Assembly (NCBI RefSeq): GCF_052324685.1
Contig: NW_027506913.1
Span: 62,001-126,000, forward strand
Length of the DNA stretch: 64,000 bases
Reading direction: 5' to 3'
Origin: Brachyhypopomus gauderio
Lineage: Eukaryota > Chordata > Actinopteri > Gymnotiformes > Hypopomidae
Shown here: positions 43,056-55,041 of the stretch, one piece after another
Numbering within the stretch: position 1 is the stretch's first letter
Layout of the letters: the number at the start of each line of letters is the position of its first letter
Notes under the pieces: generated by a model
The model's database searches: none
What the model was told of the DNA's origin: nothing
What the model saw: the letters and a program-made list of their open reading frames with translations, nothing else
Program-made: the position numbers and the translations under genes

Positions 43056-43282
43056 TACGTTAGACACTTCTGAGTCTTGTTTTGCTCGGTTCACAGACCA
43101 AGTTAAGCTCAAAGTGACTTGTCATGGGAGAATGCAGGTTGCAACAACTACAGACAAGGACTTCCAGCAACAAGATAATTAGTTGAGGTATTTGATTTGG
43201 TCAACTGAAAGACACTTTCTGTTTACAGTAGTCTTCAACAATGAAAGCTGGTACAATCCCAGATAAAGAGCATGTAACAGAA

Positions 43283-43354
43283 AGGTTCCACCGAGAGTCG
43301 AACTCGGATCACTGGATTCAAAGTCCAGAGTGCTGACCATTACACCATGGAACC
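43283..43354 (-). tRNA. tRNA-Gln (UUG), U-gene
   Basis: Standard; GTAACAG flank. Confidence 0.95.
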
Positions 43355-43749
43355 CACAGCAAAAGTTGTTTCTAGCAAATGAGTTGCTGGATTCAGAGTC
43401 CAGAATGCTAACACCATGGAAACAGCAAATAGGTTTCCAACTTCTCTGCCGTTGATTTCAGAGTCTGTTGTGCTTACTACTGCATCACGCAACCAAAGAA
43501 ATTAGCTTTTGTGAATACTGTTTTGCTGAACACATAGCAAAACATCCTGTCCTGAGACCCTAGCATATTTGGATTTAAATGACTTCACCAATTCTAGGAT
43601 AATCAGAAAGCTGTTTGCCACAAGAACAAGCATGTAAAAATTCTGAAAACAATTCATGAAATATGCTGGAATTATAAAGACCGCAAGCATGTGATAGAGC
43701 TTGCATGGAGAAAAGACCTGCAAGCTGGAATCAACACTAATGAATCAAA

Positions 43750-43821
43750 AGGTTCCACTGAGAGTTGAACTCAGATTGCTGGATTCAGAGTCCAGAGTGC
43801 TAACCATTACACCATGGAACC
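43750..43821 (-). tRNA. tRNA-Gln (CUG), V-gene
   Basis: Standard V-gene. Confidence 0.95.
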
Positions 43822-44049
43822 TAAAAGATAAGTTCTGATTCTTCTGTTTTGCTGGGTTCACAGACCAAGTTAAGCTCAAAGTGACTTGTCTTGAGAGGAT
43901 GCACGTTGCAACAACTACAGACAAGGACTTCCAGCAACAAGATGTTTAGTTGAGGTATTCGATTTGGTCAACTGAAAGACACTTTCTGTTTACACTAGTC
44001 TTCAACAACGAAAGCTGGTACAACCCCTGATAAAGAGCATGCAGCAGAA

Positions 44050-44121
44050 AGGTTCCACCGAGAGTCGAACTTGGATTGCTGGATTCAGAGTCCAGCGTGC
44101 TAACCATTACACCATGGAACC
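44050..44121 (-). tRNA. tRNA-Gln (CUG), C-gene
   Basis: C-gene; the flank has GCATGCAGC (near 44038), shared with 47547 and 51642. Confidence 0.82.
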
Positions 44122-44348
44122 TATGTTAGACACTTCTGAGTCTTGTTTTGCAGGGTTCACAGACCAAGTTAAGCTCAAAGTGACTTGTCTTGAGAGGATG
44201 CAGGTTGCAACAACTACAGACAAGGACTTCCAGCAACAAGATGTTTAGTTGAGGTATTTGATTTGGTCAACTGAAAGACACTTTCTGTTTACAGTAGTCT
44301 TCAACAATGAAAGCTGGTACAATCCCAGATAAAGAGTATGTAGTAGAA

Positions 44349-44420
44349 AGGTTCCACCGAGAGTCGAACTCGGATCACTGGATTCAAAGTCCAGAGTGCT
44401 GACCATTACACCATGGAACC
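44349..44420 (-). tRNA. tRNA-Gln (UUG), U-gene
   Basis: Standard, in a module whose relic 1 reads GAGTTTCTGG on the plus strand. Confidence 0.95.
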
Positions 44421-44815
44421 CACAGCAAAAGTTGTTTCTAGCAAATGAGTTTCTGGATTCAGAGTCCAGAATGCTAACACCATGGAAACAGCAAATAGGT
44501 TTCCAACTTCTCTGTCGTTGATTTCAGAGTCTGTTGTGCTTACTACTGCATCACGCAACCAAAGAAATTAGCTTTTGTGAATACTGTTTTGCTGAACACA
44601 TAGCAAAACATCCTGTCCTGAGACCCTAGCATATTTGGATTTAAATGACTTCACCAATTCTAGGATAATCAGAAAGCTGTTTGCCACAAGAACAAGCATG
44701 TAAAAATTCTGAAAACAATTCATGAAATATGCTGGAATTATATAGACCGCAAGCATGTGATAGAGCTTGCATGGAGAAAAGACCTGCAAGCTGGAATCAA
44801 CACTAATGAATCAAA

Positions 44816-44887
44816 AGGTTCCACTGAGAGTTGAACTCAGATTGCTGGATTCAGAGTCCAGAGTGCTAACCATTACACCATGGAACC
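44816..44887 (-). tRNA. tRNA-Gln (CUG), V-gene
   Basis: Standard V-gene. Confidence 0.95.
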
Positions 44888-45115
44888 TAAAAGATAAGTT
44901 CTGATTCTTCTGTTTTGCTGGGTTCACAGACCAAGTTAAGCTCAAAGTGACTTGTCTTGAGAGGATGCAAGTTGCAACAACTACAGACAAGGACTTCCAG
45001 CAACAAGATGTTTAGTTGAGGTATTCGATTTGGTCAACTGAAAGACACTTTCTGTTTACACTAGTCTTCAACAACGAAAGCTGGTACAACCCCTGATAAA
45101 GAGCATGTAGCAGAA

Positions 45116-45187
45116 AGGTTCCACCGAGAGTCGAACTTGGATTGCTGAATTCAGAGTCCAGCGTGCTAACCATTACACCATGGAACC
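45116..45187 (-). tRNA. tRNA-Gln (CUG), C-gene, 40 C->U
   Basis: C-gene with G30-U40 wobble. Confidence 0.8.
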
Positions 45188-45414
45188 TACGTTAGACACT
45201 TCTGAGTCTTGTTTTGCTGGGTTCACAGACCAAGTTAAGCTCAAATTGACTTGTCTTGAGAGGATGCAGGTTGCAACAACTACAGACAAGGACTTCCAGC
45301 AACAAGATATTTAGTTGAGGTATTCGATTTGGTCAACTGAAAGACACTTTCTGTTTACAGTAGTCTTCAACAACGAAAGCTGGTACAATCCCAGATAAAG
45401 AGCATGTAGCAGAA

Positions 45415-45486
45415 AGGTTCCACCGAGAGTCGAACTCGGATTGCTGGATTCAGAGTCCAGAGTGCTAACCATTACACCATGGAACC
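45415..45486 (-). tRNA. tRNA-Gln (CUG), A-gene
   Basis: Standard; second of a pair. Confidence 0.95.
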
Positions 45487-45713
45487 TACTTTAGACACTT
45501 CTGAGTCTTGTTTTGCTCGGTTCACAGACCAAGTTAAGCTCAAAGTGACTTGTCATGGGAGAATGCAGGTTGCAACAACTACAGACAAGGACTTCCAGCA
45601 ACAAGATAATTAGTTGAGGTATTTGATTTGGTCAACTGAAAGACACTTTCTGTTTACAGTAGTCTTCAACAATGAAAGCTGGTACAATCCCAGATAAAGA
45701 GCATGTAGCAGAA

Positions 45714-45785
45714 AGGTTCCACCGAGAGTCGAACTCGGATCACTGGATTCAAAGTCCAGAGTGCTGACCATTACACCATGGAACC
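45714..45785 (-). tRNA. tRNA-Gln (UUG), U-gene
   Basis: Standard. Confidence 0.95.
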
Positions 45786-46180
45786 CACAGCAAAAGTTGT
45801 TTCTAGCAAATGAGTTGCTGGATTCAGAGTCCAGAATGCTAACACCATGGAAACAGCAAATAGGTTTCCAACTTCTCTGCCGTTGATTTCAGAGTCTGTT
45901 GTGCTTACTACTGCATCACGCAACCAAAGAAATTAGCTTTTGTGAATACTGTTTTGCTGAACACATAGCAAAACATCCTGTCCTGAGACCCTAGCATATT
46001 TGGATTTAAATGACTTCACCAATTCTAGGATAATCAGAAAGCTGTTTGCCACAAGAACAAGCATGTAAAAATTCTGAAAACAATTCATGAAATATGCTGG
46101 AATTATAAAGACCGCAAGCATGTGATAGAGCTTGCATGGAGAAAAGACCTGCAAGCTGGAATCAACACTAATGAATCAAA

Positions 46181-46252
46181 AGGTTCCACTGAGAGTTGAA
46201 CTCAGATTGCTGGATTCAGAGTCCAGAGTGCTAACCATTACACCATGGAACC
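46181..46252 (-). tRNA. tRNA-Gln (CUG), V-gene
   Basis: Standard V-gene. Confidence 0.95.
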
Positions 46253-46480
46253 TAAAAGATAAGTTCTGATTCTTCTGTTTTGCTGGGTTCACAGACCAAG
46301 TTAAGCTCAAAGTGACTTGTCTTGAGAGGATGCAAGTTGCAACAACTACAGACAAGGACTTCCAGCAACAAGATGTTTAGTTGAGGTATTCGATTTGGTC
46401 AACTGAAAGACACTTTCTGTTTACACTAGTCTTCAACAACGAAAGCTGTAACAACCCCTGATAAAGAGCATGTAGCAGAA

Positions 46481-46552
46481 AGGTTCCACCGAGAGTCGAA
46501 CTCGGATTGCTGGATTCAGAGTCCAGAGTGCTAACCATTACACCATGGAACC
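46481..46552 (-). tRNA. tRNA-Gln (CUG), A-gene in C-type flanks
   Basis: Chimeric unit, as at 40553. Confidence 0.94.
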
Positions 46553-46779
46553 TACGTTAGACACTTCTGAGTCTTGTTTTGCTCGGTTCACAGACCAAGT
46601 TAAGCTCAAAGTGACTTGTCATGGGAGAATGCAGGTTGCAACAACTACAGACAAGGACTTCCAGCAACAAGATAATTAGTTGAGGTATTTGATTTGGTCA
46701 ACTGAAAGACACTTTCTGTTTACAGTAGTCTTCAACAATGAAAGCTGGTACAATCCCAGATAAAGAGCATGTAACAGAA

Positions 46780-46851
46780 AGGTTCCACCGAGAGTCGAAC
46801 TCGGATCACTGGATTCAAAGTCCAGAGTGCTGACCATTACACCATGGAACC
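46780..46851 (-). tRNA. tRNA-Gln (UUG), U-gene
   Basis: Standard; GTAACAG flank. Confidence 0.95.
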
Positions 46852-47246
46852 CACAGCAAAAGTTGTTTCTAGCAAATGAGTTGCTGGATTCAGAGTCCAG
46901 AATGCTAACACCATGGAAACAGCAAATAGGTTTCCAACTTCTCTGCCGTTGATTTCAGAGTCTGTTGTGCTTACTACTGCATCACGCAACCAAAGAAATT
47001 AGCTTTTGTGAATACTGTTTTGCTGAACACATAGCAAAACATCCTGTCCTGAGACCCTAGCATATTTGGATTTAAATGACTTCACCAATTCTAGGATAAT
47101 CAGAAAGCTGTTTGCCACAAGAACAAGCATGTAAAAATTCTGAAAACAATTCATGAAATATGCTGGAATTATAAAGACCGCAAGCATGTGATAGAGCTTG
47201 CATGGAGAAAAGACCTGCAAGCTGGAATCAACACTAATGAATCAAA

Positions 47247-47318
47247 AGGTTCCACTGAGAGTTGAACTCAGATTGCTGGATTCAGAGTCCAGAGTGCTAA
47301 CCATTACACCATGGAACC
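47247..47318 (-). tRNA. tRNA-Gln (CUG), V-gene
   Basis: Standard V-gene. Confidence 0.95.
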
Positions 47319-47546
47319 TAAAAGATAAGTTCTGATTCTTCTGTTTTGCTGGGTTCACAGACCAAGTTAAGCTCAAAGTGACTTGTCTTGAGAGGATGCA
47401 CGTTGCAACAACTACAGACAAGGACTTCCAGCAACAAGATGTTTAGTTGAGGTATTCGATTTGGTCAACTGAAAGACACTTTCTGTTTACACTAGTCTTC
47501 AACAACGAAAGCTGGTACAACCCCTGATAAAGAGCATGCAGCAGAA

Positions 47547-47618
47547 AGGTTCCACCGAGAGTCGAACTTGGATTGCTGGATTCAGAGTCCAGCGTGCTAA
47601 CCATTACACCATGGAACC
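47547..47618 (-). tRNA. tRNA-Gln (CUG), C-gene
   Basis: C-gene with the GCATGCAGC flank. Confidence 0.82.
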
Positions 47619-47845
47619 TATGTTAGACACTTCTGAGTCTTGTTTTGCTGGGTTCACAGACCAAGTTAAGCTCAAAGTGACTTGTCTTGAGAGGATGCAG
47701 GTTGCAACAACTACAGACAAGGACTTCCAGCAACAAGATGTTTAGTTGAGGTATTTGATTTGGTCAACTGAAAGACACTTTCTGTTTACAGTAGTCTTCA
47801 ACAATGAAAGCTGGTACAATCCCAGATAAAGAGTATGTAGTAGAA

Positions 47846-47917
47846 AGGTTCCACCGAGAGTCGAACTCGGATCACTGGATTCAAAGTCCAGAGTGCTGAC
47901 CATTACACCATGGAACC
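47846..47917 (-). tRNA. tRNA-Gln (UUG), U-gene
   Basis: Standard. Confidence 0.95.
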
Positions 47918-48312
47918 CACAGCAAAAGTTGTTTCTAGCAAATGAGTTTCTGGATTCAGAGTCCAGAATGCTAACACCATGGAAACAGCAAATAGGTTTC
48001 CAACTTCTCTGTCGTTGATTTCAGAGTCTGTTGTGCTTACTACTGCATCACGCAACCAAAGAAATTAGCTTTTGTGAATACTGTTTTGCTGAACACATAG
48101 CAAAACATCCTGTCCTGAGACCCTAGCATATTTGGATTTAAATGACTTCACCAATTCTAGGATAATCAGAAAGCTGTTTGCCACAAGAACAAGCATGTAA
48201 AAATTCTGAAAACAATTCATGAAATATGCTGGAATTATATAGACCGCAAGCATGTGATAGAGCTTGCATGGAGAAAAGACCTGCAAGCTGGAATCAACAC
48301 TAATGAATCAAA

Positions 48313-48384
48313 AGGTTCCACTGAGAGTTGAACTCAGATTGCTGGATTCAGAGTCCAGAGTGCTAACCATTACACCATGGAACC
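48313..48384 (-). tRNA. tRNA-Gln (CUG), V-gene
   Basis: Standard body; 5' flank variant ATAATTTCTG. Confidence 0.95.
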
Positions 48385-48612
48385 TAAAAGATAATTTCTG
48401 ATTCTTCTGTTTTGCTGGGTTCACAGACCAAGTTAAGCTCAAAGTGACTTGTCTTGAGAGGATGCAAGTTGCAACAACTACAGACAAGGACTTCCAGCAA
48501 CAAGATATTTAGTTGAGGTATTCGATTTGGTCAACTGAAAGACACTTTCTGTTTACAGTAGTCTTCAACAATGAAAGCTGGTACAATCCCAGATAAAGAG
48601 CATGTAGCAGAA

Positions 48613-48684
48613 AGGTTCCACCGAGAGTCGAACTCGGATTGCTGGATTCAGAGTCCAGAGTGCTAACCATTACACCATGGAACC
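48613..48684 (-). tRNA. tRNA-Gln (CUG), A-gene
   Basis: Standard; first of four short units in a row (two identical pairs of 598 bases). Confidence 0.95.
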
Positions 48685-48911
48685 TACATGAGACACTTCT
48701 GAGTCTTGTTTTGCTGGGTTCACAGACCAAGTTAAGCTCAAAGTGACTTGTCATGGGAGAATGCATGTTGCAACAACTACAGACAAGGACTTCCAGCAAC
48801 AAGATAATTAGTTGAGGTATTTGATTTGGTCAACTGAAAGACACTTTCTGTTTACACTAGTCTTCAACAACGAAAGCTGGTACAACCCCAGATAAAGAGC
48901 ATGTAGCAGAA

Positions 48912-48983
48912 AGGTTCCACCGAGAGTCGAACTCGGATTGCTGGATTCAGAGTCCAGAGTGCTAACCATTACACCATGGAACC
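48912..48983 (-). tRNA. tRNA-Gln (CUG), A-gene
   Basis: Standard; second of four. Confidence 0.95.
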
Positions 48984-49210
48984 TACATTAGACATTTCTG
49001 AGTCTTGTTTTGCTGGGTTCACAGACCAAGTTAAGCTCAAAGTGACTTGTCATGGGAGAATGCAGGTTGCAACAACTACAGACAAGGACTTCCAGCAACA
49101 AGATATTTAGTTGAGGTATTCGATTTGGTCAACTGAAAGACACTTTCTGTTTACAGTAGTCTTCAACAATGAAAGCTGGTACAATCCCAGATAAAGAGCA
49201 TGTAGCAGAA

Positions 49211-49282
49211 AGGTTCCACCGAGAGTCGAACTCGGATTGCTGGATTCAGAGTCCAGAGTGCTAACCATTACACCATGGAACC
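49211..49282 (-). tRNA. tRNA-Gln (CUG), A-gene
   Basis: Standard; third of four, a copy of 48613. Confidence 0.95.
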
Positions 49283-49509
49283 TACATGAGACACTTCTGA
49301 GTCTTGTTTTGCTGGGTTCACAGACCAAGTTAAGCTCAAAGTGACTTGTCATGGGAGAATGCATGTTGCAACAACTACAGACAAGGACTTCCAGCAACAA
49401 GATAATTAGTTGAGGTATTTGATTTGGTCAACTGAAAGACACTTTCTGTTTACACTAGTCTTCAACAACGAAAGCTGGTACAACCCCAGATAAAGAGCAT
49501 GTAGCAGAA

Positions 49510-49581
49510 AGGTTCCACCGAGAGTCGAACTCGGATTGCTGGATTCAGAGTCCAGAGTGCTAACCATTACACCATGGAACC
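49510..49581 (-). tRNA. tRNA-Gln (CUG), A-gene
   Basis: Standard; fourth of four, a copy of 48912. Confidence 0.95.
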
Positions 49582-49808
49582 TACATTAGACATTTCTGAG
49601 TCTTGTTTTGCTGGGTTCACAGACCAAGTTAAGCTCAAAGTGACTTGTCATGGGAGAATGCAGGTTGCAACAACTACAGACAAGGACTTCCAGCAACAAG
49701 ATAATTAGTTGAGGTATTTGATTTGGTCAACTGAAAGACACTTTCTGTTTACAGTAGTCTTCAACAATGAAAGCTGGTACAATCCCAGATAAAGAGCATG
49801 TAGCAGAA

Positions 49809-49880
49809 AGGTTCCACCGAGAGTCGAACTCGGATCACTGGATTCAAAGTCCAGAGTGCTGACCATTACACCATGGAACC
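49809..49880 (-). tRNA. tRNA-Gln (UUG), U-gene
   Basis: Standard. Confidence 0.95.
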
Positions 49881-50275
49881 CACAGCAAAAGTTGTTTCTA
49901 GCAAATGAGTTGCTGGATTCAGAGTTCAGAATGCTAACACCATGGAACCAGCAAATAGGTTTCCAACTTCTCTGCCGTTGATTTCAGAGTCTGTTGTGCT
50001 TACTACTGCATCACGCAACCAAAGAAATTAGCTTTTGTGAATACTGTTTTGCTGAACACATAGCAAAACATCCTGTCCTGAGACCCTAGCATATTTGGAT
50101 TTAAATGACTTCACCAATTCTAGGATAATCAGAAAGCTGTTTGCCACAAGAACAAGCATGTAAAAATTCTGAAAACAATTCATGAAATATGCTGGAATTA
50201 TAAAGACCGCAAGCATGTGATAGAGCTTGCATGGAGAAAAGACCTGCAAGCTGGAATCAACACTAATGAATCAAA

Positions 50276-50347
50276 AGGTTCCACTGAGAGTTGAACTCAG
50301 ATTGCTGGATTCAGAGTCCAGAGTGCTAACCATTACACCATGGAACC
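50276..50347 (-). tRNA. tRNA-Gln (CUG), V-gene
   Basis: Standard V-gene. Confidence 0.95.
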
Positions 50348-50575
50348 TAAAAGATAAGTTCTGATTCTTCTGTTTTGCTGGGTTCACAGACCAAGTTAAG
50401 CTCAAAGTGACTTGTCTTGAGAGGATGCAAGTTGCAACAACTACAGACAAGGACTTCCAGCAACAAGATGTTTAGTTGAGGTATTCGATTTGGTCAACTG
50501 AAAGACACTTTCTGTTTACACTAGTCTTCAACAACGAAAGCTGTAACAACCCCTGATAAAGAGCATGTAGCAGAA

Positions 50576-50647
50576 AGGTTCCACCGAGAGTCGAACTCGG
50601 ATTGCTGGATTCAGAGTCCAGAGTGCTAACCATTACACCATGGAACC
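50576..50647 (-). tRNA. tRNA-Gln (CUG), A-gene in C-type flanks
   Basis: Chimeric unit, as at 40553. Confidence 0.94.
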
Positions 50648-50874
50648 TACGTTAGACACTTCTGAGTCTTGTTTTGCTCGGTTCACAGACCAAGTTAAGC
50701 TCAAAGTGACTTGTCATGGGAGAATGCAGGTTGCAACAACTACAGACAAGGACTTCCAGCAACAAGATAATTAGTTGAGGTATTTGATTTGGTCAACTGA
50801 AAGACACTTTCTGTTTACAGTAGTCTTCAACAATGAAAGCTGGTACAATCCCAGATAAAGAGCATGTAGCAGAA

Positions 50875-50946
50875 AGGTTCCACCGAGAGTCGAACTCGGA
50901 TCACTGGATTCAAAGTCCAGAGTGCTGACCATTACACCATGGAACC
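50875..50946 (-). tRNA. tRNA-Gln (UUG), U-gene
   Basis: Standard. Confidence 0.95.
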
Positions 50947-51341
50947 CACAGCAAAAGTTGTTTCTAGCAAATGAGTTGCTGGATTCAGAGTCCAGAATGC
51001 TAACACCATGGAAACAGCAAATAGGTTTCCAACTTCTCTGCCGTTGATTTCAGAGTCTGTTGTGCTTACTACTGCATCACGCAACCAAAGAAATTAGCTT
51101 TTGTGAATACTGTTTTGCTGAACACATAGCAAAACATCCTGTCCTGAGACCCTAGCATATTTGGATTTAAATGACTTCACCAATTCTAGGATAATCAGAA
51201 AGCTGTTTGCCACAAGAACAAGCATGTAAAAATTCTGAAAACAATTCATGAAATATGCTGGAATTATAAAGACCGCAAGCATGTGATAGAGCTTGCATGG
51301 AGAAAAGACCTGCAAGCTGGAATCAACACTAATGAATCAAA

Positions 51342-51413
51342 AGGTTCCACTGAGAGTTGAACTCAGATTGCTGGATTCAGAGTCCAGAGTGCTAACCATT
51401 ACACCATGGAACC
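51342..51413 (-). tRNA. tRNA-Gln (CUG), V-gene
   Basis: Standard V-gene. Confidence 0.95.
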
Positions 51414-51641
51414 TAAAAGATAAGTTCTGATTCTTCTGTTTTGCTGGGTTCACAGACCAAGTTAAGCTCAAAGTGACTTGTCTTGAGAGGATGCACGTTG
51501 CAACAACTACAGACAAGGACTTCCAGCAACAAGATGTTTAGTTGAGGTATTCGATTTGGTCAACTGAAAGACACTTTCTGTTTACACTAGTCTTCAACAA
51601 CGAAAGCTGGTACAACCCCTGATAAAGAGCATGCAGCAGAA

Positions 51642-51713
51642 AGGTTCCACCGAGAGTCGAACTTGGATTGCTGGATTCAGAGTCCAGCGTGCTAACCATT
51701 ACACCATGGAACC
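51642..51713 (-). tRNA. tRNA-Gln (CUG), C-gene
   Basis: C-gene with the GCATGCAGC flank. Confidence 0.82.
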
Positions 51714-51940
51714 TATGTTAGACACTTCTGAGTCTTGTTTTGCTGGGTTCACAGACCAAGTTAAGCTCAAAGTGACTTGTCTTGAGAGGATGCAGGTTGC
51801 AACAACTACAGACAAGGACTTCCAGCAACAAGATGTTTAGTTGAGGTATTTGATTTGGTCAACTGAAAGACACTTTCTGTTTACAGTAGTCTTCAACAAT
51901 GAAAGCTGGTACAATCCCAGATAAAGAGTATGTAGTAGAA

Positions 51941-52012
51941 AGGTTCCACCGAGAGTCGAACTCGGATCACTGGATTCAAAGTCCAGAGTGCTGACCATTA
52001 CACCATGGAACC
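51941..52012 (-). tRNA. tRNA-Gln (UUG), U-gene
   Basis: Standard. Confidence 0.95.
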
Positions 52013-52407
52013 CACAGCAAAAGTTGTTTCTAGCAAATGAGTTTCTGGATTCAGAGTCCAGAATGCTAACACCATGGAAACAGCAAATAGGTTTCCAACT
52101 TCTCTGTCGTTGATTTCAGAGTCTGTTGTGCTTACTACTGCATCACGCAACCAAAGAAATTAGCTTTTGTGAATACTGTTTTGCTGAACACATAGCAAAA
52201 CATCCTGTCCTGAGACCCTAGCATATTTGGATTTAAATGACTTCACCAATTCTAGGATAATCAGAAAGCTGTTTGCCACAAGAACAAGCATGTAAAAATT
52301 CTGAAAACAATTCATGAAATATGCTGGAATTATATAGACCGCAAGCATGTGATAGAGCTTGCATGGAGAAAAGACCTGCAAGCTGGAATCAACACTAATG
52401 AATCAAA

Positions 52408-52479
52408 AGGTTCCACTGAGAGTTGAACTCAGATTGCTGGATTCAGAGTCCAGAGTGCTAACCATTACACCATGGAACC
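52408..52479 (-). tRNA. tRNA-Gln (CUG), V-gene
   Basis: Standard body; ATAATTTCTG 5' flank. Confidence 0.95.
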
Positions 52480-52707
52480 TAAAAGATAATTTCTGATTCT
52501 TCTGTTTTGCTGGGTTCACAGACCAAGTTAAGCTCAAAGTGACTTGTCTTGAGAGGATGCAAGTTGCAACAACTACAGACAAGGACTTCCAGCAACAAGA
52601 TATTTAGTTGAGGTATTCGATTTGGTCAACTGAAAGACACTTTCTGTTTACAGTAGTCTTCAACAATGAAAGCTGGTACAATCCCAGATAAAGAGCATGT
52701 AGCAGAA

Positions 52708-52779
52708 AGGTTCCACCGAGAGTCGAACTCGGATTGCTGGATTCAGAGTCCAGAGTGCTAACCATTACACCATGGAACC
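52708..52779 (-). tRNA. tRNA-Gln (CUG), A-gene
   Basis: Standard; first of four, partner of 48613. Confidence 0.95.
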
Positions 52780-53006
52780 TACATGAGACACTTCTGAGTC
52801 TTGTTTTGCTGGGTTCACAGACCAAGTTAAGCTCAAAGTGACTTGTCATGGGAGAATGCATGTTGCAACAACTACAGACAAGGACTTCCAGCAACAAGAT
52901 AATTAGTTGAGGTATTTGATTTGGTCAACTGAAAGACACTTTCTGTTTACACTAGTCTTCAACAACGAAAGCTGGTACAACCCCAGATAAAGAGCATGTA
53001 GCAGAA

Positions 53007-53078
53007 AGGTTCCACCGAGAGTCGAACTCGGATTGCTGGATTCAGAGTCCAGAGTGCTAACCATTACACCATGGAACC
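53007..53078 (-). tRNA. tRNA-Gln (CUG), A-gene
   Basis: Standard; second of four. Confidence 0.95.
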
Positions 53079-53305
53079 TACATTAGACATTTCTGAGTCT
53101 TGTTTTGCTGGGTTCACAGACCAAGTTAAGCTCAAAGTGACTTGTCATGGGAGAATGCAGGTTGCAACAACTACAGACAAGGACTTCCAGCAACAAGATA
53201 TTTAGTTGAGGTATTCGATTTGGTCAACTGAAAGACACTTTCTGTTTACAGTAGTCTTCAACAATGAAAGCTGGTACAATCCCAGATAAAGAGCATGTAG
53301 CAGAA

Positions 53306-53377
53306 AGGTTCCACCGAGAGTCGAACTCGGATTGCTGGATTCAGAGTCCAGAGTGCTAACCATTACACCATGGAACC
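53306..53377 (-). tRNA. tRNA-Gln (CUG), A-gene
   Basis: Standard; third of four. Confidence 0.95.
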
Positions 53378-53604
53378 TACATGAGACACTTCTGAGTCTT
53401 GTTTTGCTGGGTTCACAGACCAAGTTAAGCTCAAAGTGACTTGTCATGGGAGAATGCATGTTGCAACAACTACAGACAAGGACTTCCAGCAACAAGATAA
53501 TTAGTTGAGGTATTTGATTTGGTCAACTGAAAGACACTTTCTGTTTACACTAGTCTTCAACAACGAAAGCTGGTACAACCCCAGATAAAGAGCATGTAGC
53601 AGAA

Positions 53605-53676
53605 AGGTTCCACCGAGAGTCGAACTCGGATTGCTGGATTCAGAGTCCAGAGTGCTAACCATTACACCATGGAACC
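53605..53676 (-). tRNA. tRNA-Gln (CUG), A-gene
   Basis: Standard; fourth of four. Confidence 0.95.
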
Positions 53677-53903
53677 TACATTAGACATTTCTGAGTCTTG
53701 TTTTGCTGGGTTCACAGACCAAGTTAAGCTCAAAGTGACTTGTCATGGGAGAATGCAGGTTGCAACAACTACAGACAAGGACTTCCAGCAACAAGATAAT
53801 TAGTTGAGGTATTTGATTTGGTCAACTGAAAGACACTTTCTGTTTACAGTAGTCTTCAACAATGAAAGCTGGTACAATCCCAGATAAAGAGCATGTAGCA
53901 GAA

Positions 53904-53975
53904 AGGTTCCACCGAGAGTCGAACTCGGATCACTGGATTCAAAGTCCAGAGTGCTGACCATTACACCATGGAACC
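53904..53975 (-). tRNA. tRNA-Gln (UUG), U-gene
   Basis: Standard. Confidence 0.95.
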
Positions 53976-54370
53976 CACAGCAAAAGTTGTTTCTAGCAAA
54001 TGAGTTGCTGGATTCAGAGTTCAGAATGCTAACACCATGGAACCAGCAAATAGGTTTCCAACTTCTCTGCCGTTGATTTCAGAGTCTGTTGTGCTTACTA
54101 CTGCATCACGCAACCAAAGAAATTAGCTTTTGTGAATACTGTTTTGCTGAACACATAGCAAAACATCCTGTCCTGAGACCCTAGCATATTTGGATTTAAA
54201 TGACTTCACCAATTCTAGGATAATCAGAAAGCTGTTTGCCACAAGAACAAGCATGTAAAAATTCTGAAAACAATTCATGAAATATGCTGGAATTATAAAG
54301 ACCGCAAGCATGTGATAGAGCTTGCATGGAGAAAAGACCTGCAAGCTGGAATCAACACTAATGAATCAAA

Positions 54371-54442
54371 AGGTTCCACTGAGAGTTGAACTCAGATTGC
54401 TGGATTCAGAGTCCAGAGTGCTAACCATTACACCATGGAACC
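54371..54442 (-). tRNA. tRNA-Gln (CUG), V-gene
   Basis: Standard V-gene. Confidence 0.95.
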
Positions 54443-54670
54443 TAAAAGATAAGTTCTGATTCTTCTGTTTTGCTGGGTTCACAGACCAAGTTAAGCTCAA
54501 AGTGACTTGTCTTGAGAGGATGCAAGTTGCAACAACTACAGACAAGGACTTCCAGCAACAAGATGTTTAGTTGAGGTATTCGATTTGGTCAACTGAAAGA
54601 CACTTTCTGTTTACACTAGTCTTCAACAACGAAAGCTGGTACAACCCCTGATAAAGAGCATGTAGCAGAA

Positions 54671-54742
54671 AAGTTCCACCGAGAGTCGAACTTGGATTGC
54701 TGGATTCAGAGTCCAGCGTGCTAACCATTACACCATGGAACC
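54671..54742 (-). tRNA. tRNA-Gln (CUG), C-gene, 72 C->U
   Basis: G1-U72 wobble with TTTT at the 3' end. Confidence 0.77.
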
Positions 54743-54969
54743 TACGTTAGACACTTCTGAGTCTTGTTTTGCTTGGTTCACAGACCAAGTTAAGCTCAAA
54801 GTGACTTGTCATGGGAGAATGCATGTTGCAACAACTACAGACAAGGACTTCCAGCAACAAGATAATTAGTTGAGGTATTTGATTTGGTCAACTGAAAGAC
54901 ACTTTCTGTTTACAGTAGTCTTCAACAATGAAAGCTGGTACAATCCCAGATAAAGAGCATGTAGCAGAA

Positions 54970-55041
54970 AGGTTCCACCAAGAGTCGAACTCGGATCACA
55001 GGATTCAAAGTCCAGAGTGCTGACCATTACACCATGGAACC
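54970..55041 (-). tRNA. tRNA-Gln (UUG), U-gene, U28-U42 form
   Basis: U-U mismatch in the anticodon stem together with 63 C->U (G51-U63 wobble), otherwise seen only at 735. Confidence 0.83.

Larger units (their letters stand above)
35930..43187 (-). repeat. 7.3-kb segment, also present at about 56743-64000
   Basis: Genes from 35990 to 42984 recur exactly 20,813 bases later (56803 to 63797). Private marks agree: GAAAGTTGG (38091/58904), GACTCTTTC (39715/60528), CTGTAACAACC (40519/61332) and GTAACAG (40844/61657). To the left of 35990 the two copies differ in gene type. The right end is cut by the window. Confidence 0.88.
46260..54600 (-). repeat. Higher-order repeat, 4,095 bases x2
   Basis: The block from about 46.26 kb recurs 4,095 bases on. 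Shared: the chimeric A-gene (46481/50576), C-gene (47547/51642), ATAATTTCTG beside the V-gene (48313/52408) and the string of four A-genes (48613/52708 onward). The part around the C-gene is also present 3,497 bases to the left (44050). Confidence 0.85.

Noticed and set aside
44039-44248. 69-codon plus-strand frame (also 47536 and 51631)
   Set aside because: Created by a GCATGCAGC flank variant before a C-gene; it reads antisense through the tRNA.
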